DNA from: Lachnospiraceae bacterium
Lineage (GTDB): Bacteria; Bacillota; Clostridia; Lachnospirales; Lachnospiraceae
Length of the DNA stretch: 55,090 nucleotides
Assembly (NCBI GenBank): GCA_009774395.1
Contig: VSNQ01000010.1
Coordinates: 7,402 to 62,491, forward strand
Direction of reading: 5' to 3'
Under the pieces are notes generated by a model. That model saw only the letters and a list, made by a program, of their open reading frames with translations, made no database searches and was not told the DNA's origin. Both the position numbers and the translations under genes were made by a program. Below, in pieces: positions 8,927-16,203 of this stretch (position 1 is its first letter; each line of letters begins with the position of its first letter).

Positions 8927-10366
8927 ATGACACAAATGTCAGAAAAACAGCAAAAAGCAGAGGAAATTGCAGCAAAAATATGGAAGCTTTCACGGGATAA
9001 GCTTTTGGTAAATCTGCGGTTTCTGGATGTGGCGCTTGCAGGGATTGCGGTGCAGCCGCGTTTCGGCATTGGCGGTGTGTGTTTCGAGTCGGCAGGGCAG
9101 CAAGGGATTGTGATTTATTATGAACCTGCGTATGTGCTGCATCAATATCAAATGAATCCAAATAATATTATTAGGATGCATCTGCATATTTTATTTCACT
9201 GCATTTTTAATCATACGTACCGTTATCAACGCGTGGAGCAGGATTTGTGGAATGTAGCGGCAGATATAGCGGTCGAAAATGCAATATTGGGGCTTGGAAT
9301 TTCTGGTTTTGAAACGATTGGTGATGACGAGCGCAGACGACAGATTGCGATCTGGGAGAAGAAAATTCGTATGCCTATAAGGAATGAAGCGGGAAACTTT
9401 AATCAGTTTTCACAGGAAATGATGACAGACGGGCAAAAAGGTGATACAGAGAGCGGGGCGTCTGTGAATAAATCTTCCGGCGTGCTGACGGCTGAACGAA
9501 TTTATAAAAGAATGAAGGAGAATTATCCGGAGCCAGATGAGTTATTGGAGCTTGGAAATTTGTTTCGGCGCGACAATCATGAAAGCTGGCTGCGCGCGGA
9601 GCCGGAAACGCTGGAGTTAACACAAGCGCAGTTTAAAAAAATCAGTGAGCGCATTAAGGCAGAATTAAAGGCATTTTCGCAGGACAAATCAGATGACAGA
9701 AGTATTTTGCAGAATTTGGAGGAAGCGACAAAAGAGGAATATAACTATGATGATTTTCTGCGCCGATTTAGTGTATCAGGAGAAGATATGCAGATTAATA
9801 ATGATGAATTTGACTATGTGTACTATACTTATGGATTGAATTTATATGGAAATCTTCCGTTGGTAGAACCGCTTGAATATAAGGATGTCAATAAGATTAA
9901 GGAGTTTGTTGTAGTGTTAGATACTTCTGCTTCGTGCCGTGGAAAGGTGGTGCAGGCGTTTCTCAATAAAACGTACAATATTTTAAAGAGTAGTGAAAAC
10001 TTTTTTCGCAAGGTCAATATTCACATTATTCAGTGTGATTCGCAGGTGCGGCGTGATACAAAAATTACAAATGATGAAGAATTTGAGGCTTTTATGAAAG
10101 AGGGACAGTTGGAGGGATTTGGCTCTACCGATTTCCGTCCAGCATTTGCCTATGTTAACAACGCAATTGAAAACGGTGTGTTTGAAAATTTAAAGGGATT
10201 AATTTATTTTACGGACGGTTATGGGGTTTTTCCAGAAAAAAAGCCGCCATATAATTATGATACGGCGTTTGTGTTTTTGGAGGATGATTACGACAAGCCG
10301 CAGATTCCGCCGTGGGCAATGAAACTTGTGCTTCCGGCGGAAGACAAGGAGGATGTAGTTTCTTGA
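8927..10366 (+). CDS. DUF2201-type putative metallopeptidase with C-terminal VWA domain
   Basis: I prefer the ATG at 8927, with GGGGGA at 8915-8920, over an in-frame GTG at 8891 inside a palindromic element; this gives 479 residues. The N-terminal part matches the putative metallopeptidase domain of the DUF2201 family, and the C-terminal part (about 325-475) is a VWA-like domain with the MIDAS motif D332-T-S-A-S336. In the N-terminal domain the zinc motif reads H87-I-L-F-H91, so the usual Glu of HExxH is absent while several His remain. The MoxR-type ATPase gene follows 39 bp later, and VWA-MoxR pairs usually act together in remodelling or metal insertion. The target is unknown. Confidence 0.8.
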   Translation: MTQMSEKQQKAEEIAAKIWKLSRDKLLVNLRFLDVALAGIAVQPRFGIGGVCFESAGQQGIVIYYEPAYVLHQYQMNPNNIIRMHLHILFHCIFNHTYRYQRVEQDLWNVAADIAVENAILGLGISGFETIGDDERRRQIAIWEKKIRMPIRNEAGNFNQFSQEMMTDGQKGDTESGASVNKSSGVLTAERIYKRMKENYPEPDELLELGNLFRRDNHESWLRAEPETLELTQAQFKKISERIKAELKAFSQDKSDDRSILQNLEEATKEEYNYDDFLRRFSVSGEDMQINNDEFDYVYYTYGLNLYGNLPLVEPLEYKDVNKIKEFVVVLDTSASCRGKVVQAFLNKTYNILKSSENFFRKVNIHIIQCDSQVRRDTKITNDEEFEAFMKEGQLEGFGSTDFRPAFAYVNNAIENGVFENLKGLIYFTDGYGVFPEKKPPYNYDTAFVFLEDDYDKPQIPPWAMKLVLPAEDKEDVVS

Positions 10367-10405
10367 AAGAAAACGTTTAAACTTTGATGTGCAGGGGGTA
10401 TAAAA

Positions 10406-11962
10406 ATGAATATTAAACAGGCAAAGGAGCATATTAAAAATTCCGTTCATTTATATTTAAAAAAGGATGAATTTGGCGATTACCGCATTCCGGTAGTGCG
10501 GCAGCGTCCAATTTTTCTGTTAGGGTCGCCGGGAATTGGCAAAACGGCAATTATGGAGCAAATAGCACAGGAATTGGGCATTGCACTGGTGTCTTATTCA
10601 ATGACGCATCATACAAGACAGTCTGCATTGGGACTGCCGTTTATTACGCATAAAAATTATAAAGGCATGGAATTTGATATTTCCGAGTATACGATGAGCG
10701 AAATTATTGCATCCATTTATGAAGTAATGGAGCATTCTGGAATTGAGGAGGGGATTCTATTCCTTGATGAGATTAACTGTGTATCGGAGACCCTTGCGCC
10801 GTCTATGCTGCAGTTTTTGCAGTATAAGGTTTTTGGCAGGCATAAGGTGCCGGAAGGGTGGGTAATTGTTACTGCTGGAAACCCACCGGAATACAATAAG
10901 TCTGTGCGTGAGTTTGATGTCGTGACAATGGATCGAATGAAGCTGGTTGAAGTCGAGGCAGATTATGCGACGTGGAAAGAATATGCCGCAAAACAGGGTA
11001 TTCACAATGCAGTCACAACGTATCTTGATATGAAAAAAAGTGATTTTTACCGTGTAGAAATGAATGTCGGCGGCAAATCCTATGTGACAGCGCGTGGCTG
11101 GGAGGATTTATCGGCAACGATTTTGCTGTGTGAGGAGGAAAATCTGCCCGTTGATGAAACACTGGTTGCTCAATACCTCCATAATGAGAAAATTGTCAAG
11201 GAATTTACAGCTTATTATGAATTGTATAATAAGTATAAAAAGGACTATAAAGTGGAAGAAATTCTGGACGGCACCAATTCCGCGCAGGTTGTGGAACGTG
11301 CACGCATTGCGAAGTTTGATGAACGCCTTTCGCTGCTTGGCATGGTGTTAGATAAGTTAGAAAGCGAAATGAAGGAAAATTTGGATACAGCAGATTATCT
11401 ATCCGAGTTAATGCGCATTCTTAAGGCTATGCGGACTGCTGCTGAGAAAACTGGGAAAGATGTATTAACACTTATACATCAGCAGATAGAGGCGCGCAAT
11501 CAATTATTGGAGTCTATGGCAATGGCAGGCACGCTGTCTACAGAGGAAAAACGCAAAAGCCGTACCATTGTGCAATTTCTTGAAGCAAGGGAAAAACAGC
11601 TTCGTCTGGAAGGAAACGGAGAACCGGCAAATAGCAGTTCTTTAGGAGAAAACGATAAAAATAAGGAAGACACCAGTGCATTTGCTTTGTTAAAGGCAGC
11701 TTTTGACAAGGAGGTTGCCGCAATGAGGGCAGAAAACGAGAAAATTCAGTCCCGTCTGCACAATGTATTTGCGTTTAGTGAAGTGGCATTTATGGACGGA
11801 AATGAAATGACCGTACTGGTCACAGAACTTACAGTTAACACTTACAGCGCGCGCTTTATCGGAACGTATGGCAGTGCCGATTACCAGCGGCATAATGAAG
11901 ATTTAATGCTGGGTGAGCGGCAGGATGATATTCTGCAGGAGATTGAGCGGCTGGCGTTGTAG
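10406..11962 (+). CDS. MoxR-type AAA+ ATPase
   Basis: 518 residues. Walker A is GSPGIGKT at residues 40-47; Walker B is ILFLDEIN with Asp121 and Glu122; a T-A-G-N-P-P sensor region follows. These fit a MoxR-like AAA+ ATPase. The region after about residue 280 is helical and charged and may be a partner-binding or oligomerisation part. AGGGGG lies just before the ATG. The gene is in one operon with the upstream VWA protein (39-bp gap), and the two presumably form a chaperone-like complex in which ATP hydrolysis drives the VWA partner. Confidence 0.85.
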   Translation: MNIKQAKEHIKNSVHLYLKKDEFGDYRIPVVRQRPIFLLGSPGIGKTAIMEQIAQELGIALVSYSMTHHTRQSALGLPFITHKNYKGMEFDISEYTMSEIIASIYEVMEHSGIEEGILFLDEINCVSETLAPSMLQFLQYKVFGRHKVPEGWVIVTAGNPPEYNKSVREFDVVTMDRMKLVEVEADYATWKEYAAKQGIHNAVTTYLDMKKSDFYRVEMNVGGKSYVTARGWEDLSATILLCEEENLPVDETLVAQYLHNEKIVKEFTAYYELYNKYKKDYKVEEILDGTNSAQVVERARIAKFDERLSLLGMVLDKLESEMKENLDTADYLSELMRILKAMRTAAEKTGKDVLTLIHQQIEARNQLLESMAMAGTLSTEEKRKSRTIVQFLEAREKQLRLEGNGEPANSSSLGENDKNKEDTSAFALLKAAFDKEVAAMRAENEKIQSRLHNVFAFSEVAFMDGNEMTVLVTELTVNTYSARFIGTYGSADYQRHNEDLMLGERQDDILQEIERLAL

Positions 11963-12084
11963 AGGAAGTGTTTTGTGGGATAGTTGCGAGGGAGTGGGAT
12001 GGGAAGATTTATCTTCACAACTCGTCACGTGACCTGTGCATTGCTTTTATGGCATATTTTCTCTGCGCAAGTTTCCGTATGTAT

Positions 12085-12113
12085 ACTGCACGGCAAAGGA
12101 TTTGCCGTACAGT
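12085..12113. other. Intergenic hairpin, CTGCACG type
   Basis: ACTGCACGGCAAA and TTTGCCGTACAGT form a 13-bp stem with one mismatch and a 3-nt loop. It is related to the hairpin at 7818-7845. There is no T-run after it. Confidence 0.55.
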
Positions 12114-12128
12114 TGCATCGGTTTCATG

Positions 12129-12311
12129 CTACAAAGTGGTAATTTTTTTGCATAGTTGTGTGCATAGCGTCAGTCTAGTATAATAATGTTTGCTTTCCAT
12201 AATACAGCGAAGGGCTTTACGTGCGCGGCTTAGGCGGCTCTTGACAGTTCCAGTTGGAATGCGTATAATTTTGGCAGTTTCCTGAATCGGATAACCCTCG
12301 ATATATTTCAT
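12129..12311 (-). pseudogene. Remnant of an ECF-type sigma factor (region 4 only)
   Basis: The minus-strand frame encodes a recognisable sigma region-4 helix-turn-helix: EGYPIQETAKI, then PTGTVKSRLSRARKALR, which in extracytoplasmic-function sigma factors contacts the -35 element. A functional factor needs about 160-180 residues including region 2. Here an in-frame stop lies a little upstream (about 12350), and the DNA where region 2 should be is palindromic repeat. The C-terminal tail after KALRCIME looks non-native. A truncated, non-functional relic is the best reading, though a short DNA-binding peptide cannot be excluded because GGAG lies directly before the ATG. Confidence 0.65.
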
Positions 12312-12461
12312 CTCCTTTCCTCTTTGGATTTCAATTATTAGAGAAATAAGAATTCAAAAAAGTTCCCGAAATTATTTTTAAAATCATTTTATTGCAAATT
12401 TCCTGTATTGAAAATACATTTTCAGCATGATAATATAAGGATAGTTACAATTCAGCTTTGC

Positions 12462-12564
12462 TATACTACATAACGCCAGGATTTACCGTACTGCACTGGT
12501 AAAACGTATATGGCTGGCGTTATGTAGTCAGGTTATTCGGAAATTTTAACGGTTAAGCAGTATA
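12462..12564 (-). repeat. D-family palindromic element, copy D1 (103 bp)
   Basis: It runs from TATACTACATAACGCC to an end reading AAGCAGTATA. An inverted copy of the same length is at 36582-36684. The TATACT ends are shared with the C family. Confidence 0.7.
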
Positions 12565-12571
12565 AATTGTA

Positions 12572-12662
12572 ATGCATCAAGCCATGCAAATCACTTCGTG
12601 GTGGCTTGATGCATCTCAACCTCTACGTGTTCTTACGGACTTTGCAGTATAGTGCAAAGTCC
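12572..12662. other. Two adjacent strong hairpins
   Basis: At 12572-12615, TGCATCAAGCCA pairs with TGGCTTGATGCA. At 12637-12662, GGACTTTGCA pairs perfectly with TGCAAAGTCC over a 6-nt loop. Part of the first hairpin recurs after the RNA ligase gene (about 38641-38670). No T-run follows, so a terminator role is uncertain. Confidence 0.5.
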
Positions 12663-12800
12663 TAAATGGAACTGTAACTAAGGATATACTAACGAATATT
12701 AAGATTTTCTACTATAAGAGGCTGGAAGCTGCGAATAGTATACTAAGCAGGAACTGTTATAACGAAAAATAGCATTATTATGAAAGAAATGAGGAATCGA

Positions 12801-13736
12801 ATGAATAAAGAGCAAAATAACACAGAACATACATTAGCAACCGAGCAGGGGACTTTTGTATATACTGTAAATCATAATAAAATTTCTATTAAGCGCTACC
12901 GTGGCATGGCAGAGAATATCACAGTTCCGGATATTATCGACGCAATGCCAGTTACAGGGATTGAGCGGAAAGCGTTTCTAAGCTGCAAAACGCTAAAGGA
13001 AATTCAACTCCCTGAATCGGTAGAAGAAATCGGTGATTGGGCATTTGCACATGCGGAGTCGCTGCGGACAATTATACTGCCTGCTGTAGTTCCTGTGCGC
13101 GGAAAGGAGCTTTTCCTTGGCTGCAAGCGATTGAAGGAGATATTTTTTGGCAAAGACAATCTCGAAGAGAACAGAAAGCTTGGTTTAGGACGGATGATGG
13201 CAATGGCAGTGACGGTATTGCACGATTATTTTTTGTTCGATCCGCAGGAGATCGGCAGTGATGCTTGGGTGAAACGGTGGGATGAAAAGCTTTTGGGGCT
13301 TGTGCGGCTGGATGACCTTGATGGTTTTGAAGAACTGTGGACGTGTGGCGAGGAGGATTATGAGGGAAAGGATTACGATATTAAATCATATCCTGTGGAA
13401 AAGCGCAAAATGAAACTGCGAATAGTGTATTTCCGCTTGCTGCATCCCTATAAATTGTCGCAGATGGCACAGGAGGAATTGAAACAGTACCTACGCAGTC
13501 ATACAAAGGGAACTGCGGAGCCGGAAGCATGGGATATTATTATTGAGGAACATAGCGAAGCATTGGCGTATTACAAAATTTTTGCGGAAGCCGGCTGCAT
13601 CAACAATGAAAATTTTGATGCGCTTTTAGCAGATATGGCAAAGGTCGGCGCAGAGGCCAAAGCGTATCTTTTGCGTTATCAGGAGGAACATTTGGAGAAA
13701 AAAGATGCTTTTGCAGCATTTGCATTGGATTGGTAA
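12801..13736 (+). CDS. Leucine-rich-repeat (BspA-like) domain protein
   Basis: I start at the ATG at 12801, which has GAGG at 12791-12794; an in-frame ATG at 12780 has no ribosome binding site. This gives 311 residues. The N-terminal ~120 residues are two to three LRR_5/BspA-type repeats (ITVPDIIDAMPVTGIERKAF, LKEIQLPESVEEIGDWAF). The remaining ~190 residues are helical and acidic and I do not recognise them. There is no signal peptide, so a cytoplasmic protein-interaction role is likely. The ABC exporter starts 30 bp downstream, but a functional link is only positional. Confidence 0.7.
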   Translation: MNKEQNNTEHTLATEQGTFVYTVNHNKISIKRYRGMAENITVPDIIDAMPVTGIERKAFLSCKTLKEIQLPESVEEIGDWAFAHAESLRTIILPAVVPVRGKELFLGCKRLKEIFFGKDNLEENRKLGLGRMMAMAVTVLHDYFLFDPQEIGSDAWVKRWDEKLLGLVRLDDLDGFEELWTCGEEDYEGKDYDIKSYPVEKRKMKLRIVYFRLLHPYKLSQMAQEELKQYLRSHTKGTAEPEAWDIIIEEHSEALAYYKIFAEAGCINNENFDALLADMAKVGAEAKAYLLRYQEEHLEKKDAFAAFALDW

Positions 13737-13766
13737 TGAAAATTAGGAAAAAGGAATATTAAAATT

Positions 13767-14486
13767 ATGAAAAAAGTGCTGTCAGTTTACCTAAAACCTT
13801 ATTATGGGCGGATGACGATTGGCTTTTTCATTAAGTTTATCGGTACGATTTTGGATTTGTGGCTGCCTTGGATTTTGGCATATATGATTGACACCATAAT
13901 TCCGCAGCAGAAACGGGACAGGATTTATTTTTGGGGTCTGGCAATGTTGGTGTGTTCTGTTTTAGCGCTTGTGTTAAGCGTACTAGCAAACCGTATGGCA
14001 TCAAAAGTGGCAAGCGATGTGACAGAAACGCTGCGGCATGATTTGTTTGCGCGGATTATGGGGTTGTCAAATGCGCAGACAGATAGTCTTACCAAACCTT
14101 CACTGATTGCAAGACTTACAACAGATACCTATAATGTACATCAAATGCTTGGCAGGATACAACGCATTGGCGTGCGTGCACCGATTTTGGTTATTGGCGG
14201 CGTTGTAGTTACACTAACGCTTGATCCTGTGCTGACGCTGGTGCTGCTTTCAGTAATGCCGGCGATTATTTTTGTCACCTATTATTTTTCTAAGAAAAGT
14301 ATACCCATGTACACAGCCTTGCAGGTGTCTGTTGATCGTTTTGTGCGCTTGCTGCGGGAGGATATTGCAGGAATCCGTGTAATCAAGGCGCTGTCTAAAA
14401 TGGATTACGAGAAAGAAAAGTATGACAAAATCAATCAGGAAGTCGTGAATCACGAAAAAAAGCAAATGTTACAATGGCGGTGGTAA
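13767..14486 (+). CDS. ABC exporter half-transporter, membrane domain (frame 1 of a frameshifted gene)
   Basis: 239 residues in frame up to a TAA at 14484-14486. It encodes most of a type IV (ABC_membrane) exporter transmembrane domain, with membrane helices near residues 15-35, 55-77, 130-150 and 155-175. The last five residues before the stop are out of register. Reading one base back at A AAA AAG (14456-14462) gives HEKK-ANVTMAVVNP, the usual sequence of this exporter loop, and continues into the ATPase half. The joined product would be 570 residues, normal for the family. By itself this half has no ATPase domain. Either the gene is recoded (-1 frameshift), a poly-A slip varies it, or it is broken. 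Confidence 0.8.
   Translation: MKKVLSVYLKPYYGRMTIGFFIKFIGTILDLWLPWILAYMIDTIIPQQKRDRIYFWGLAMLVCSVLALVLSVLANRMASKVASDVTETLRHDLFARIMGLSNAQTDSLTKPSLIARLTTDTYNVHQMLGRIQRIGVRAPILVIGGVVVTLTLDPVLTLVLLSVMPAIIFVTYYFSKKSIPMYTALQVSVDRFVRLLREDIAGIRVIKALSKMDYEKEKYDKINQEVVNHEKKQMLQWRW
14456..14462 (+). other. A AAA AAG slippery heptamer joining two halves of the ABC exporter
   Basis: The run of seven A followed by G is in the exact phase (X XXY YYZ) for tandem -1 slippage, as in dnaX. AGGAA lies about 15 nt upstream (14437-14441), and CGTG-AAT-CACG (14444-14454) forms a small stem just before it. After -1 slippage the next codons are GCA AAT GTT ACA ATG, in frame with the ATPase half. One extra A would also restore the frame, so a real or sequencing indel is the alternative. 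Confidence 0.65.
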
Positions 14487-15478
14487 ATCCTAGCATGAAT
14501 ATGTTTTTAAACCTTGGTCTGGTGTTTGTTGTTATGGTCGGTGCTTATCGTGTGGATAAAGGTTATTCCGAAGTTGGTAAAATTCTTGCATTTCTTACAT
14601 ATTTTACGATTATTCTAAATGCAATGATAAATATCTCTAAAATGTTTGTAATTATTTCCAAGGCAGTCGCATCTGCAAACCGCATTGCACAGGTAATGGA
14701 TGTGCCAGAGGATCTACTTTTACAAGTTTGTGAAAGGCTGGCAGAGGACAGCGCATATATCTGCTTCGATCATGTAACCTTTTCCTATAATAAAACAGAA
14801 CCCAATTTAGAAGACATTAGTTTTTCCTTGCAAAAAGGGGAAACACTTGGGATTATCGGCGCAACGGGTGCTGGAAAAAGTACGATTGCGGCATTATTAA
14901 TGCGCTTTTATGATACCGATCACGGAAATATTTATATCGATGGTGAAAATATCCGAGCGATTCCAATAGAAACATTACGGCAGAAGTTTGGTGTTGTATT
15001 TCAGAATGATACAATTTTTGAGGAATCTATTGCGGAGAATGTGCGCATGGGACGGACACTTTCAGAAGAAGCTGTACAGGAGGCGGTTGTGCACGCAAAG
15101 GCACAGGAGTTTGTCGAGGAGGAGGGGCGTGGGTATGAAAATCTTATTTATATCCGCGGTGCTAATTTAAGCGGCGGGCAGAAACAGCGGATATTGATAG
15201 CGCGGGCACTAGCGGCGAAACCAGATATTTTAGTGCTGGATGATGCGTCAAGTGCGCTTGACTACAAAACGGATGCTGCCCTGCGCCATGAGCTAACACA
15301 ATATTTTACAGATTCTACCAAGATTATTATTGCGCAGCGCATTAGTTCGATTATGCATGCAGATGCAGTTATGGTGCTTGAGGAAGGTCGCATAATCAGC
15401 TATGGAACACATGAAACACTTCTGGAAACGTGTGCGGTTTATCGGGAAATTAGAAAATCACAGATGCAGGAAATGTAA
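14474..15478 (+). CDS. ABC exporter half-transporter, last helices and ATPase domain (frame 2 of a frameshifted gene)
   Basis: The ATG at 14474 has no ribosome binding site and lies inside the conserved ANVTMAVVN loop, so this is the second half of the upstream gene rather than an independent start; the frame is open from at least 14462. It holds the last membrane helices and a full nucleotide-binding domain: Walker A GATGAGKST, signature LSGGQKQR and Walker B LVLDDASSALD. The catalytic Glu position is Asp, the hallmark of the degenerate site in heterodimeric exporters (LmrCD/BmrCD type). The likely partner is the complete half-transporter at 16204, which has a canonical LDEATS. Function depends on how the frameshift is read. 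Confidence 0.8.
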   Translation: MAVVNPSMNMFLNLGLVFVVMVGAYRVDKGYSEVGKILAFLTYFTIILNAMINISKMFVIISKAVASANRIAQVMDVPEDLLLQVCERLAEDSAYICFDHVTFSYNKTEPNLEDISFSLQKGETLGIIGATGAGKSTIAALLMRFYDTDHGNIYIDGENIRAIPIETLRQKFGVVFQNDTIFEESIAENVRMGRTLSEEAVQEAVVHAKAQEFVEEEGRGYENLIYIRGANLSGGQKQRILIARALAAKPDILVLDDASSALDYKTDAALRHELTQYFTDSTKIIIAQRISSIMHADAVMVLEEGRIISYGTHETLLETCAVYREIRKSQMQEM

Positions 15479-15481
15479 TAT

Positions 15482-15680
15482 CTAAGGAACTGTTCAGAAA
15501 TTACTTGTGACAAGTACGCCGTATAAATGTTCCTATGCAAATTACTTTGTAATTAGAAGAAAATCGCTGGCATAGGAGGCAAAGGCATAAAGAGCAATGC
15601 CTTATGTCAAGATTATTTGACGCCGCAGATGGGCATTTAGACAAGTAATTGTCATGAGTAATTTATTAACAGTTCCTAAG
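15482..15680. repeat. B-family palindromic element, longer variant (B2)
   Basis: Ends CTAAGGAACTGT and ACAGTTCCTAAG are inverted repeats. At about 197 bp it is longer than the 162-bp B copies and has a different middle. It abuts B3 head to tail and shares CCTAAGG with it. Confidence 0.7.
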
Positions 15681-15838
15681 GAATTGTCAAAAAATAACTT
15701 GTTAATTTGACGCCATATCAATGTTCAGATACAAAGAAGATAATTGCAGGCGTAGCGGGCTAAGTCAAGATTATCTGATGCCGCAGATGGACATTGATAC
15801 AAGTCAAATGGATGCGTTATTTATTAACAGTTCCTAAG
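15677..15838. repeat. B-family palindromic element B3 (162 bp)
   Basis: The ends TAAGGAATTGTC and ACAGTTCCTAA are inverted repeats; the core GGCGTAGCGGGC is at 15749-15760. It is almost the same sequence as B4 (20551-20712) and exactly the same length as B1 and B4. Confidence 0.75.
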
Positions 15839-15918
15839 TATCACAAATGCAGGGCGCGGTGGCGAATACGGTATATTACAAAACGTAGCACTATCGCGAA
15901 AGACAGGTGTATATTACT

Positions 15919-16098
15919 CGATTATAAAAGCAATGCTGTACGATTACTTAGACGATTATAAAAGCAATGCTGTACGATTACTTAGGCGATTATAAAAGCA
16001 ATGCTGTACGATTACTTAGACGATTATAAATACAATGCTGTACGATTACTTAGGCGATTATAAAAGCAATGCTGTACGATTACTTAGGCGATTATAAA
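15919..16098 (+). repeat. 34-bp tandem repeat, five units plus a partial
   Basis: Units start at 15919, 15953, 15987, 16021 and 16055, each beginning CGATTATAAAAGCAATGCTG, with a partial sixth at 16089. The units are near-identical, differing mainly at the last base and at one AGCA/TACA change. There are no spacers between units, so this is not a CRISPR array. The array ends about 105 bp before the GTG of the exporter gene and could be a repeated protein-binding site. Confidence 0.9.
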
Positions 16099-16203
16099 TT
16101 GCAACAATTTCTTAGAAAAATTCTGATAAATACGGAAAATTAGCAAGGCTGTGCGTGCGATTTTTAATAGCTGGAGTAATAGTAATAAAGGGGAGGGATT
16201 GGA

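Larger units (their letters stand above)
11963..12800. other. 838-bp gene-poor spacer with hairpins and a sigma-factor remnant
   Basis: This holds a hairpin (12085-12113), a minus-strand sigma region-4 remnant (12129-12311), a D-family element (12462-12564), two strong hairpins (12572-12615 and 12637-12662) and a short decayed element with TATACT...AGTATA ends (about 12685-12743). No intact gene was seen. Confidence 0.6.

Noticed and set aside
15919..16098. CRISPR array
   Set aside because: Units are directly adjacent with no unique spacers, and no cas gene is near.
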